Assembly: GCA_963748485.1 (NCBI GenBank)
Contig: CAVVJF010000019.1
Coordinates: forward strand, 496,001 to 560,000
Direction: 5' to 3'
DNA length: 64,000 nucleotides
Source of the DNA: DASRWT01 sp963748485
Lineage (GTDB): Bacteria; Methylomirabilota; Methylomirabilia; Rokubacteriales; CSP1-6
In this document: piece after piece, positions 44,759-54,166 of the stretch
Layout of the letters: each line of letters begins with the position of its first letter
Numbering within the stretch: position 1 is the stretch's first letter
Made by a program: the position numbers and the translations under genes
Notes under the pieces: generated by a model
What the model was told of the DNA's origin: nothing
Databases searched by the model: none
What the model saw: only the letters and a program-made list of their open reading frames with translations

Positions 44759-45790
44759 TCACCGCGCGATCTCGCGCCCCCAGCGCTCCGACCACTCGGG
44801 GAACTTCCGCGCGACGAAGTCGGTGTCGGGGAAGTACATGCGCTGGACGAGGTCGCCATAGGGCACGAGCTTCGCCAGATCGGCCGGGAGCTGCACCTTC
44901 TTGTTGGTGGGGCCGGCGAACTGCGACTGGGCGAAGCAGAGCTGGCCCTCCGGCGAGAGGAGGGCGGCGATGTATTTCTGGGCCAGCTCACGCTTCTGGC
45001 TGGCCTTGGGAACGGACACGGTCGGCACGATGCCGATCGCGCCCTCCTTCGGGTAGGCCGCGGCCACCGGGACGCCCTTCGCCGCGGCGGCGCCGGTGCG
45101 GTCCGTGTACCACACGGCCACCGCGATGTCGCCCCGCTCGAACAGCGGGATGATCTGGTCGGGCTGCGTGTACATCATCTGGACGTTCGGCTTGAGCTTC
45201 TTGATGGCCTCGAAACCGGGGTCGATGTTCTCGATCGAGCCCCCGTTGAGGCGCGCCGCCGCCATCAGGAACTGCTGGCCCGAAGTGCCGGAGATGTCGG
45301 GGATGGCCAGCTTGCCTTTCCATTCCGGCTTCCAGAGGTCGGCCCACGAGGTCGGCGGTGTCTTCACCAGGTTCGTGTTGTAGGTGATGACGGTGCCGGC
45401 GAACATCATCGAGACCCAGTAGCTGTCCTTGTCGCGCGAGGCCTCGTACAGATCGCCCCAGCCGCCGATCTTGCCGGGCTCGAGGGGCTGGAGCAGGCCC
45501 TCGGCCTTCGCCTGCTTGACGATCTGGCTGTCCATGTAGGCGACGTCGAATTCCGCGCGCGCACCCGCCGCGCGCAGCTTCGCCATCGTCTGAACCGAGC
45601 TGCCGAGCACGTACTTCACGCTGGACCCGGTGGCCTTCTCGAAGGCGGCCGCGTGGCATTTCTTCGAGTTGTCGACGAAGGTGCCCCCGAAGGTCGCCAC
45701 CACCAGCTCGTCGGCAGTGGCCGGCAAAGCGAGGCCGACGGTGACCAGGCACATCAGCGAGATGGTCGAGATGAATCGATGTAGGGTCAT
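44759..45790 (-). CDS. spermidine/putrescine-type substrate-binding protein (PotD-like)
   Basis: 343 residues: Sec signal peptide (residues 1-26, ending ALPATADE), then LVVATFGGTFVDN, the hinge WADLWKPEWKGKLAIPD, and GDIAVAVWYTDR, typical of the PotD/AfuA group. Family ligands include polyamines, iron and phosphonates; the amine-binding Trp/Asp set cannot be confirmed by eye. It is the first gene of the minus-strand operon and is driven by a good promoter. Confidence 0.88.
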   Translation of the reverse strand: MTLHRFISTISLMCLVTVGLALPATADELVVATFGGTFVDNSKKCHAAAFEKATGSSVKYVLGSSVQTMAKLRAAGARAEFDVAYMDSQIVKQAKAEGLLQPLEPGKIGGWGDLYEASRDKDSYWVSMMFAGTVITYNTNLVKTPPTSWADLWKPEWKGKLAIPDISGTSGQQFLMAAARLNGGSIENIDPGFEAIKKLKPNVQMMYTQPDQIIPLFERGDIAVAVWYTDRTGAAAAKGVPVAAAYPKEGAIGIVPTVSVPKASQKRELAQKYIAALLSPEGQLCFAQSQFAGPTNKKVQLPADLAKLVPYGDLVQRMYFPDTDFVARKFPEWSERWGREIAR

Positions 45791-45825
45791 GAGCGGTGGC
45801 TCCTCCCGGGGCGCGTGGTGGCGCG

Positions 45826-45855
45826 ATTATTCGTCAGCCGCGCAGAGCAAGTCAA
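45826..45855 (-). promoter_or_regulatory. promoter of the PotD-like operon
   Basis: On the minus strand TTGACT (45855-45850) and AATAAT (45831-45826) each match their consensus at 5/6 positions, with an 18-base spacer. The ATG at 45790 follows, with GGGAGGAG as ribosome site. Confidence 0.65.
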
Positions 45856-45958
45856 CCCGACGCTTGACGTCATCGCGTGCGCGGAGGAGGATGGCGACGT
45901 CGCGGGGACGCGGAGCTCGACACGTCAGTTCACTGGCACGAAAGCCCTGGAGGGCGGC

Positions 45959-47569
45959 ATGGCGGACCGTACCGACCACCCGATCCACTTCCAGCCCGGT
46001 CACACCCGGCGCGCATTCCTCGAAGCGGGCGCGCTTACGCTGGTGGGGCTCGCGGCGCCGCCGCTCGCTCGGCCCGCCGCCGCCCAGACGCCGAAGCGCG
46101 GCGGCACGCTCATCGTCGCCGCCGACGTCAGCCCGCCCGGGCTCGATCCGCAGAAATCCGCGGCCGCCCACAGCTGGATGATCGCGGAGCACGTCTACTC
46201 GAACCTCCTGCGCCGCGACCCCAAGATGAACATCGTGGGCGATCTCGCCGAATCCTGGCAAGTCGTCAACGACACGACGGTCGTCTTCCGGCTTCGGAAG
46301 GGCGTCACGTGGCACCACGGGGGCGACCTCGTGGCGGAGGACGTGAAGTATTCATTCGAGCGCATGCTCGACGAGAAGACGGCGTCGCCCTGGCGCTCGA
46401 ACTGGCAGATCATCGACCGGATCGAGGCGCCGGATCGGTCCACCGTCCGCTTCGTCCTCAAGCGGCCGTTCGCCCCTTTCTTCGCGTATCTCGCCACGCC
46501 ACACTACTCGGCCATCGTGCCGCGCGACCTCGTCGAGAAGCACGGCGACCTCCAAAAGACCGCCTCCGGCACCGGGCCCTTCGCGCTGGATCGGTTCGTT
46601 CCCGACAACACGGTCGTCCTCAAGCGGAACCCGAGCTACTACGAGTCGGGCCTGCCCCATCTCGACAGCATCGAGTACCGTATCATCCCGGACGAGGCCG
46701 CGCGCGTGGCCGCCCTGCGGGCCGGCACCGTCCACTACCTCTGGTCCGTCGATCCGCTCATCGACCGGCAGGTCCAGGGCGCCACCGGCATCGTGCTCCG
46801 TGAGCCGGAGGGGTACTGCGCGCAGCACGGCATGGCCTTCAACCAGACGAAGCCTCCCTTCACCGACGTGCGGGTGCGGCGGGCGGTGAGCGTGGGGATA
46901 AGCAGGCGGGAAATCATCGCGAGCGTGCTCCGAAGCCGGGGGGCGATCTCGACGAAGATACCGCCGTGCGACGCGCCGTTCGGCTACGCCGGCGACGACA
47001 AGGGCCTGCCCTACTACGCCCACGACCCGGCGCAGGCGAAGCGCCTGCTCGGCGAGGCCGGGCTCGCCAACGGTCTCGACACGACGCTCGAGGTGTCGCC
47101 CCGCTTCCCCCAGACCATCCGGACGGCCGAGGTCATGAAGGAGCAGCTGGCCGCCGCGGGCATCCGCGTGACGCTCAAGCAGGTGGAGTGGGGGGCGACC
47201 CTGAAGAACTTCGTCCGCACCGAGTACGAGGGCATGAGCATGATTCCCCTGGTGTGGCAGCCCGACCCCGACGCCCATGCCTACGACATCTTTCACAGCG
47301 GGTCGAACATCAACCTCGGCAAGTTCAAGGATGCGCAGGTCGACCAGCTCCTCGAGCAGGGCCGCACGACCCTGGATCGTGACAAGCGGATCGCGATCTA
47401 CCGGGACCTCCAGCGGCACATGGCGGACCAGGCCTACCTGATCTTCCCCTACGCCTCCGGCGCGACGGAAGTGCTCCGCGACACCGTGAAGGGCTACATC
47501 TCCATTCCCGGCACGCAGCCGGGAAGCCGGAGCCGGCACTTCTTCAAGCAGACGTGGCTCGATCGCTGA
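45959..47569 (+). CDS. peptide ABC transporter substrate-binding protein with Tat signal
   Basis: 536 residues, SBP_bac_5 family. It begins with a twin-arginine signal (HTRRAFLEAGALTLVG ... AAAQ), then TLIVAADVSPPGLDPQ, VFRLRKGVTWHHGGDLVAEDV and GTGPFALDRFVPDN. The upstream open frame has no homology, so I start at ATG 45959 with GGAGGG in front. It heads a cluster with two permeases and a nitrilase but no ATPase genes. Confidence 0.88.
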   Translation: MADRTDHPIHFQPGHTRRAFLEAGALTLVGLAAPPLARPAAAQTPKRGGTLIVAADVSPPGLDPQKSAAAHSWMIAEHVYSNLLRRDPKMNIVGDLAESWQVVNDTTVVFRLRKGVTWHHGGDLVAEDVKYSFERMLDEKTASPWRSNWQIIDRIEAPDRSTVRFVLKRPFAPFFAYLATPHYSAIVPRDLVEKHGDLQKTASGTGPFALDRFVPDNTVVLKRNPSYYESGLPHLDSIEYRIIPDEAARVAALRAGTVHYLWSVDPLIDRQVQGATGIVLREPEGYCAQHGMAFNQTKPPFTDVRVRRAVSVGISRREIIASVLRSRGAISTKIPPCDAPFGYAGDDKGLPYYAHDPAQAKRLLGEAGLANGLDTTLEVSPRFPQTIRTAEVMKEQLAAAGIRVTLKQVEWGATLKNFVRTEYEGMSMIPLVWQPDPDAHAYDIFHSGSNINLGKFKDAQVDQLLEQGRTTLDRDKRIAIYRDLQRHMADQAYLIFPYASGATEVLRDTVKGYISIPGTQPGSRSRHFFKQTWLDR

Positions 47570-47596
47570 CGGGCGGCGCTTGCCGGCGGTGAAGGC

Positions 47597-48547
47597 ATGA
47601 CCGCCTACGTCGGCAAGCGACTGCTCCTCCTGGTCCCCACGCTTCTCGGCGTGTCGGTGCTCACGTTCCTGCTCATCCACCTGATCCCGGGCGACCTCGT
47701 GACCATCCTCCTCGGGATCACGGCGAGCCAGAACGAGCAGACGCGGCAGGCGCTGATCCAGGCGCTCCATCTCGACCGCCCGCTGGTCGTGCAGTACTTC
47801 CTGTGGCTGGGCGAGGTGCTGCGGGGCGACCTCGGGCATTCCCTCGTCACGGGGTTCTCGGTGCGCGACGAGCTGACGCGGAGCTACCCCGTCACGCTCC
47901 AGCTCGCGCTGATGGCGATGTCCATCGCGCTGGCCGTCGGCATCCCGCTCGGCGTCCTCGCCGCCACCCAGGCCGGGCGCAGCATCGACGCCTCCACGCG
48001 CGTCTTCTCCCTGCTCTTCATCTCGGCGCCCGCCTTCTTCATCGGGACGGTGGTGATCATCGGGGGGGCGCGCTACGCGCCCTGGCTGCCCACCCTCGGC
48101 CACGTGCCGTTCACCGAGAGCCCCGCCCGAAGCCTGCTCGGCATGCTGCCGGCGGCGGCCTCGCTGGGGCTCGCCATCTCGGCGATCGTCGCGCGGTTCA
48201 CGCGGAGCAGCATGCTGGACGTGCTGGGACAGGATTTCGTCCGCACCGCTCGGGCCAAAGGCGTGGCCGACCGCGCCGTCGTCTTCAAGCACGCGCTCCG
48301 GAACGCGCTGATCCCCGTCGTCGCCATGGCCGGCACCCAGTTCGTGTACCTCATCGGCGGCGCGGTGATCATCGAGGAGGTCTTCGCGCTGCCCGGCATG
48401 GGGCGCCTGGTCGTGAACGCCATCTACCAGCGGGACTACACGACCATCCAGGGCGCGGTGCTGCTGCTGACATCGGGCGCCGTGCTCGTCAACCTGGCGC
48501 TCGATCTCCTCTACCACCTGATCGACCGCCGAATCCTCTACGCATGA
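47597..48547 (+). CDS. peptide ABC transporter permease (DppB-like)
   Basis: 316 residues, six membrane helices, with the DppB hallmarks VSVLTFLLIHLIPGD and QDFVRTARAKGVADRAVVFK (coupling loop). It overlaps the next permease by four bases. Confidence 0.9.
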   Translation: MTAYVGKRLLLLVPTLLGVSVLTFLLIHLIPGDLVTILLGITASQNEQTRQALIQALHLDRPLVVQYFLWLGEVLRGDLGHSLVTGFSVRDELTRSYPVTLQLALMAMSIALAVGIPLGVLAATQAGRSIDASTRVFSLLFISAPAFFIGTVVIIGGARYAPWLPTLGHVPFTESPARSLLGMLPAAASLGLAISAIVARFTRSSMLDVLGQDFVRTARAKGVADRAVVFKHALRNALIPVVAMAGTQFVYLIGGAVIIEEVFALPGMGRLVVNAIYQRDYTTIQGAVLLLTSGAVLVNLALDLLYHLIDRRILYA

Positions 48548-49416
48548 ACGGCAAGTCCGGGGGCACGAGGAGTGGGCGCCTGCCTCGGGGGTTGCGCAGC
48601 GGATCGTTCCTGGCAGGCGGCGTCCTCGTGGGCGGGCTCCTGGTGGCGGCGCTGGCCGCGCCGTGGCTGGCGCCCTACGCGCCGACCGCGATCTTCCCAG
48701 GCGCGGAAATCTCGCCGCCGGGCTCGCGCTTTCTGCTCGGGACGGACGAGGTGGGCCGCGACATCCTGAGCCGTGTCCTCTACGGGAGCCGCGTGTCGCT
48801 TGGCGTTGCGTTCCCGTCCGTCGCGCTGGCCGTGCTTGTCGGCACCACGCTGGGCGTGAGTCTCGGCTACTGGGGCGGCGCGCCGGACCTCCTCGCCATG
48901 CGCCTTTTCGACGTGCTCTTCGCCTTCCCGCCGATTCTCCTCGCCATCGCCCTGGTCGCGGCCCTCGGCCCGAGCACGTTCAATCTCGTCCTCACCATCG
49001 CGGTTCTGACGCTCCCGCAATTTGCCGTGCTCGCCCGAAGCGCCACCCTCGCCCTGAAGCCGCAGGAGTTCGTCCAGGCCGCACGCGCCCTCGGGGCGTC
49101 CCACCGGCGCATCCTCGCCGCCCACGTCCTGCCCAATCTCACGCCGACCCTCGCCGTCCAGGCGAGTCTGAGCCTCTCGATCGTCATCCTCGTGGAGGCG
49201 GCGCTGAGCTTCCTCGGCCTCGGCACCCAGCCGCCGGCGCCCAGCTGGGGGAACATGCTGAGCCGCGGCCGCCAGTACATGACCATCGCCCCGTGGCTGG
49301 TCCTGGCGCCGGGGCTGGCCATCATGCTCGCCGTGCTCGGCTTCAACCTCCTCGGTGACGCCCAGCGGGATCTCCTGGATCCGCGCCGGGCGGCCGCAGG
49401 CCGGAGGACCCCATGA
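48544..49416 (+). CDS. peptide ABC transporter permease (DppC-like)
   Basis: 290 residues with LGTDEVGRDILSRVLYG, typical of DppC, and the coupling loop EFVQAARALGASHRRILAAH. It overlaps the nitrilase start by four bases (ATGA). Cognate ATPases are absent; DppD/DppF encoded at 31.7-33.6 kb could serve both systems. Confidence 0.9.
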   Translation: MNGKSGGTRSGRLPRGLRSGSFLAGGVLVGGLLVAALAAPWLAPYAPTAIFPGAEISPPGSRFLLGTDEVGRDILSRVLYGSRVSLGVAFPSVALAVLVGTTLGVSLGYWGGAPDLLAMRLFDVLFAFPPILLAIALVAALGPSTFNLVLTIAVLTLPQFAVLARSATLALKPQEFVQAARALGASHRRILAAHVLPNLTPTLAVQASLSLSIVILVEAALSFLGLGTQPPAPSWGNMLSRGRQYMTIAPWLVLAPGLAIMLAVLGFNLLGDAQRDLLDPRRAAAGRRTP

Positions 49417-50249
49417 GCGTACCCATCAAGATCGCGGCCGTCCAGGCGCGTCCTCAGTCCGATCTCTTCGACGACATGTGGAACGGCGGCGACATTCCCC
49501 ACGCCCTCGCCTTGCTTGAGACCGCGGCCCGGGCGGGCGCCGGTTGCGTCTGCTTCCCCGAGCTCTATCCCCGGGTCGGCGAGGAAGAGCTCCGCGCGGC
49601 GGCGCGCCGCCTCGGCGTCTTCGTCGTAGCCGGGCTGATCGAAGGCACCCGCGCCCGCTGGTACAACACCGCAACGGTGATCGGACCCGACGGCCGCATC
49701 CTCGCCCGGCAACCGAAGTGCTACCCCACGCAGGGCGAGATCGACAACGGCGTGCTCACCGGCAAGGGCTACCACGTGCTCGAAACCGACATCGGCCGGC
49801 TCGGCATCGTCATCTGCGCCGACTTCGCCTTCTTCTCGGAGGGGGCCGACGCGCTCGTCGAGCAGGGCGTCGACATCATCTTCAACCCATCGTGGTGGTT
49901 TGCGCTCGGCGAAGCCTACCCCGCCACCGTTATCGGCCGCCACATCCAGTACGGCAAGCCGGTGATCGGCGTCGACATCGCGGCGTGCTCGCTCCGTCTG
50001 CGAGGTGCCGACGGGCAGTCGGTGGAGCGCTTCCCCCGCGCCGGCGGCTACAGTACCGTCTGCGTGCCGCCGCCCATCACCTCGCTCACCGAGCTCGCCG
50101 AGTGGTTCAGGGGCAAGCCCGGCGGCACCAACTCGGCGCAGGGCTTCATCCAGAGCCTGGGGGAGGACGAGGGCATCCTCTACGCCGACGTGGACATCGC
50201 GGCCGTCCGGCGATTCCCCGGTTACTTCTACAGGACTGCCAGCCCGTAA
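49413..50249 (+). CDS. carbon-nitrogen hydrolase (nitrilase superfamily)
   Basis: 278 residues. The Glu-Lys-Cys triad is visible: Glu in VCFPELYPR (about residue 50), Lys in ARQPKCYPTQGE (about 104), and Cys in LGIVICADFAF (about 134). Branches of the family act on nitriles, aliphatic amides, N-carbamoyl compounds or glutamine amide; the ICAD form does not settle which. Its start is fused to the end of the permease gene, so it almost certainly processes the imported substrate. Confidence 0.87.
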   Translation: MSVPIKIAAVQARPQSDLFDDMWNGGDIPHALALLETAARAGAGCVCFPELYPRVGEEELRAAARRLGVFVVAGLIEGTRARWYNTATVIGPDGRILARQPKCYPTQGEIDNGVLTGKGYHVLETDIGRLGIVICADFAFFSEGADALVEQGVDIIFNPSWWFALGEAYPATVIGRHIQYGKPVIGVDIAACSLRLRGADGQSVERFPRAGGYSTVCVPPPITSLTELAEWFRGKPGGTNSAQGFIQSLGEDEGILYADVDIAAVRRFPGYFYRTASP

Positions 50250-50339
50250 GCCGGCGGAGTGATGCTTGAGTCCGGGCGAAGATCGTGCAACTCTCAGGGC
50301 CCTGGGCCGTCACCCGGGCCCGGAATCGAGCGAATTGCC

Positions 50340-51197
50340 GTGGAGAACATCGTCAGCGTCGCCTTCGACCTCGCGAGCTTCAGCGCCATCATGGTCCTCA
50401 TGGTGACTGGCCTCGGCGTGATCGCGAGCATGATGGGGATCTTCAATTTCGCCCACGGAGAGTTCCTGCTGCTGGGCGCGTATACGGTCTACCTCACGCA
50501 CAGCCACGGCTATCCGGTATGGGCGGGCATGATGGCGGCGCCGTTCGTGGTGGCGCTCGTCGGCCTCGCGCTCGAGCGGGGCGTGATCCGGTTCTTCTAT
50601 GCCGCGCCGGTTGTCGCCATGCTCGGCACGTACGCCATCGGCCTCGTCATCCGCGAGGGCGTGCGCGGCCTCATCGGCGGTCTCTACCACTCGGTGCCGG
50701 ATCCCCTCATCGGTTCGTTCAGCCTGGGCTCGATCCAGCTCTCCCGCTGGCGCTGCGTGATCATCCTCGTCGCCGCGGTTGTGCTGGTCGGTTTCTGGCT
50801 CCTCCTGACGCGCACCGGCATCGGCCTCACGATCCGCGCCTCCCTCGAGAACCCCGCGCTCGCGCGCGCCTCCGGCATCTCGACCAACCGCGTCTACGCC
50901 CTCACGTTCGCCGTCGGCGCCGGGCTCGCCGGCCTCGCCGGCGGCTTGACGGTGCCGATCTTCTCGATGTTCGCCGACCTCGGCGTGCGCTTTTTGATAC
51001 AGGGCTTTCTCGCCGTCCTCCTCGGCGGCATCGGCACGTTCGAGGGGCCCGCCCTCGGCGCCGCCGTGATCGGCGTCCTGAGCGCCGGGCTGCCCTGGGT
51101 CCTCAGCCCGGTCCTCGCCGACGTCCTCGTGTTCGTCATTGCCATCGTCATCGTCAAGTTCCGGCCCGCTGGTCTTCTCTCCACCGAAAGGAGCTGA
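50340..51197 (+). CDS. branched-chain amino acid/amide ABC permease (LivH/UrtB-like)
   Basis: 285 residues, about eight membrane helices, with GIFNFAHGEFLLLGAY, the LivH/UrtB hallmark, and the cytoplasmic loop IRASLENPALARASGIS. I chose GTG at 50340 since the membrane helix follows it; an in-frame ATG at 50259 would add 27 polar residues. It opens an amide-type Liv cluster (permease, binding protein, permease, two ATPases, amidase). Confidence 0.82.
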   Translation: MENIVSVAFDLASFSAIMVLMVTGLGVIASMMGIFNFAHGEFLLLGAYTVYLTHSHGYPVWAGMMAAPFVVALVGLALERGVIRFFYAAPVVAMLGTYAIGLVIREGVRGLIGGLYHSVPDPLIGSFSLGSIQLSRWRCVIILVAAVVLVGFWLLLTRTGIGLTIRASLENPALARASGISTNRVYALTFAVGAGLAGLAGGLTVPIFSMFADLGVRFLIQGFLAVLLGGIGTFEGPALGAAVIGVLSAGLPWVLSPVLADVLVFVIAIVIVKFRPAGLLSTERS

Positions 51198-51200
51198 CCC

Positions 51201-52427
51201 ATGCACCGAGAGCGCGACCTGACCGCCTCGACCCCATCGTTCGCCCGCCGCTCACTCCTCACCGGCGCCGCCTGGGCGGCCGGCGCGGTGGCGCTCGGGC
51301 GCGGTAGCTTTGTCGTTCCGCCGGCATGGGGTCAGGCGAACCCCATCAAGGTCGGCATCGCGACCGACCTCACCGGCCCCATCGGCTTCGCGGGCAAGGC
51401 GAACGCGAACGTGGCGACGATGGTGGTCAACGACATCAACGCCAAAGGCGGAGTGCTGGGCCGCTCGCTGCAGCTCTTCATCGAAGACACGGCCTCAAAC
51501 GAGTCGGTGGCGGTGAACAACGTCAGAAAGCTCATCCAGCGCGACCGCGTCGACGTGGTGTTCGGCGGCATCACCAGCTCGATGCGCAACGCCATCAAGG
51601 ACGTGATCGTGACGCGGGGGCGGACGCTCTATATCTATCCTCAGCTCTACGAGGGGCAGGAATGCACGCCGTACATCTTCTGTACCGGGCCCACCCCGGC
51701 CCAGCAGTGTGACGAGTTCATTCCCTGGCTGATCAAGAACGGCGGCAAGCGCTTCGCGCTCCCCTCCGCGAACTACATCTGGCCCAAGGTGCTCAACCAG
51801 TACGCGCGCAAAGTCATCCAGGCCAGTGGCGGCGAGGTCGTGTTCGAGGAGTACTACCCCCTCGACCAGGTCGAGTACAGCGCGACCGTGAACAAGATCA
51901 TGACCAACAACGTGAATGTGGTCTTCAACACGGTCATCCCGCCCGGCGTTGGCCCTTTCATCAAGCAGCTGTACGAGGCCGGCTTCACCAAGCGCGGCGG
52001 GCGCCTGTCCTGCGTGTATTATGACGAGAACACCCTCAACATCAACGCCGCCCACGAGTTCGAGGGGCTCGCGAGCTGCCTCGACTACTTCCGCGCGATC
52101 GCCGACCCGTTCAGCGCCAAGCTGCAGGCCGAATACGACAAGCTCTACCCGGGCACCGTCCTCTTCACCGCGGGCAGCGCGGCAACCGGCATGTATCGCG
52201 GCCTCAAGCTCTGGGAGACCGCCGTCAACCGCGCCAAGAAGGTCGACCGCGAGAGCGTGGCGGCGGCCCTGGATCGCGCGCGCATCGAGCAGGGGCCCGG
52301 GGGAGGGGCCGAGATGGTCCCGGGCAAGCGCCACTGCAAGATGAACATGTACATCGCCGTCGCCAAGAGCGGGAGCTACGAGGTGGTCTCGCAGAGCAAG
52401 GGGCTCGTCGACCCCAAGGAGTGCTAG
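51201..52427 (+). CDS. amide/urea-type ABC substrate-binding protein
   Basis: 408 residues of the Peripla_BP_6 group most like UrtA/FmdD/AmiC. It has a Tat-like signal (FARRSLLTGAAWAAGAVALG), IKVGIATDLTGPIGFAG, and GRTLYIYPQLYEGQECTPY; the YPQLYEGQEC block is typical of urea- and amide-binding members. An acetamide, formamide or urea-like ligand is likely and fits the amidase at the end of the cluster. GGAG precedes the ATG. Confidence 0.87.
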   Translation: MHRERDLTASTPSFARRSLLTGAAWAAGAVALGRGSFVVPPAWGQANPIKVGIATDLTGPIGFAGKANANVATMVVNDINAKGGVLGRSLQLFIEDTASNESVAVNNVRKLIQRDRVDVVFGGITSSMRNAIKDVIVTRGRTLYIYPQLYEGQECTPYIFCTGPTPAQQCDEFIPWLIKNGGKRFALPSANYIWPKVLNQYARKVIQASGGEVVFEEYYPLDQVEYSATVNKIMTNNVNVVFNTVIPPGVGPFIKQLYEAGFTKRGGRLSCVYYDENTLNINAAHEFEGLASCLDYFRAIADPFSAKLQAEYDKLYPGTVLFTAGSAATGMYRGLKLWETAVNRAKKVDRESVAAALDRARIEQGPGGGAEMVPGKRHCKMNMYIAVAKSGSYEVVSQSKGLVDPKEC

Positions 52428-52440
52428 GGCGAGGCGCCGG

Positions 52441-53445
52441 ATGATTCTCGTCCTCGAGCTGGCGCTGCTCGCGGTGGGGCTCGCCTTACCGCTCGCGCTG
52501 GACCACTTCTGGATCGTCTTGGCGACACGTATCGTGATCCTCTGCCTGCCCGCGCTGAGCTTCGACCTGCTCTGGGGGTACTCCGGCATCATGAGCTTCG
52601 GGCAGGCCCTCTTCTACGGCACGGCGGCTTACAGCGCCGCCCTCCTCGCCCGCGACGCCGGCTTGACGTCGGTCTTCGTCATCATCCCCGCGTGCACCCT
52701 GATCGGCCTCGTGCTCGCGCTCGTCATGGCGTGGTTCCTCCTGCTCGGCCGCTACCCGCCCAGCACGATCTTTGTCGCCCTCGGCACGCTCACCGGGGCC
52801 TACGCGGCTGACCGCCTCGCCCGCGGCTGGTACTACCTCGGCGGCCAGAATGGCATCCCCTCGATCCCGCCCCTCACGGCCGGTCCCTTCACCATCGCGG
52901 AGGGGCCGGTCTACTACTACCTGGCGCTCGCGGTCCTCATCGTCGTCTACGCCCTCTGCCGCGTGCTGGTGCGCTCCCAGTTCGGTCTCGTCCTGGCGGG
53001 CATCCGGCAGCAGGAGGAGCGGCTGAGCTTTCTCGGATACCGGGTCCAGCACTTCAAGGCCATCGTCTTCACGCTGGCGGGCGGCATCTGCGGTCTCTCG
53101 GGCGCGCTTGCCGCCTTCCACGACGGCTTCGTATGGCCGAACTTGCTGGGCGTGCTCCTGTCCACGCAGATCGTGCTCTACGTGCTCTTCGGGGGGGTGG
53201 GCGTGTTGGTGGGCGCGGTGATCGGCGTGGCCAGCATCGAGTACGTGAGCTTTCTCCTTGCCGATACGTTCCACACGTTCTGGCCGATCCTGCTAGGGCT
53301 GCTCCTGCTCGTCGTCGTTCTTTTCCGGCCCAGCGGGCTCGTCGGGCTCGTGGTGACCGAGCGCGAGCGATTCGGCCGCTTCGGCCGCGCGCCCGTGCGC
53401 ACGCCCGCGCGCACGGAAGTAGGCAGCGGCCATGGCACTGCTTGA
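52441..53445 (+). CDS. branched-chain amino acid/amide ABC permease (LivM/UrtC-like)
   Basis: 334 residues, about ten membrane helices: LSFDLLWGYSGIMSFGQALFY is the LivM/UrtC signature. The C-terminal tail carries extra Arg/Thr residues. It overlaps the next ATPase gene by 14 bases. Confidence 0.88.
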   Translation: MILVLELALLAVGLALPLALDHFWIVLATRIVILCLPALSFDLLWGYSGIMSFGQALFYGTAAYSAALLARDAGLTSVFVIIPACTLIGLVLALVMAWFLLLGRYPPSTIFVALGTLTGAYAADRLARGWYYLGGQNGIPSIPPLTAGPFTIAEGPVYYYLALAVLIVVYALCRVLVRSQFGLVLAGIRQQEERLSFLGYRVQHFKAIVFTLAGGICGLSGALAAFHDGFVWPNLLGVLLSTQIVLYVLFGGVGVLVGAVIGVASIEYVSFLLADTFHTFWPILLGLLLLVVVLFRPSGLVGLVVTERERFGRFGRAPVRTPARTEVGSGHGTA

Positions 53446-54166
53446 GGTCTCGGGCGTCAGCAAGCGCTTCGGCGCGCTCCAGGCCCTGGCTGGCGTCGAC
53501 CTTCGCGTCGAGGCGGGCCAGATCCACGGGCTCATCGGCCCCAACGGCTCCGGCAAGAGCACGCTCATGAAGTGCATCGCCGGCGCGCTTACGCCTGACG
53601 CCGGGGTCATCCGCTTCGCCGACCGCGACCTCACGCGTGCCGCGCCCTCGGAGCGCGCGCGGGCCGGCCTCAGCATAAAGTTCCAGATCACGAGCGTGCT
53701 GCCGTCGCTGTCGGTGTACGACAACGTCCTGCTCGCCCTGCAGGCCCGCGACTCGCTCGTGTCGCTGCTCCGCTCGGCCACGCGACGCGCGCGGCACGAG
53801 GCCGTCACCGCCGCGCTCGAGCGCTTCCCGCTGCTCGGCCGGGCCGATCAGCTCGCGGGCGTGCTCTCGCACGGCGAGCAACAGTGGCTGGAGATCGCGA
53901 TGGCCCTCGCGACTGATCCGACCCTTCTCCTGCTGGACGAGCCCACCGCCGGGATGAGCCTCGAGGAGCGCCGTCTCACCGGCGAGCTGCTCGCACCGAT
54001 CAAGAGCCGTTGCGCCATCCTCATCGTCGAGCACGACCTCGACTTCATCCGCGACGTGTCCGACGTGCTCACCGTGCTCGACCAGGGTAGCGTGCTGGAT
54101 ACCGGCTCGGTCGAGGCCATCCAGGCGAGCCCCAAGGTGCAGGAGGTCTACCTCACCCGTGTCTGA
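53432..54166 (+). CDS. ABC ATP-binding protein (LivG/UrtD-like)
   Basis: 244 residues: Walker A GPNGSGKST, a variant signature VLSHGEQQWLEIAMAL as in UrtD-type ATPases, Walker B LLLLDEPTAGMS, His switch IVEHDLDFI. Overlaps the next gene by eight bases. Confidence 0.9.
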   Translation: MALLEVSGVSKRFGALQALAGVDLRVEAGQIHGLIGPNGSGKSTLMKCIAGALTPDAGVIRFADRDLTRAAPSERARAGLSIKFQITSVLPSLSVYDNVLLALQARDSLVSLLRSATRRARHEAVTAALERFPLLGRADQLAGVLSHGEQQWLEIAMALATDPTLLLLDEPTAGMSLEERRLTGELLAPIKSRCAILIVEHDLDFIRDVSDVLTVLDQGSVLDTGSVEAIQASPKVQEVYLTRV

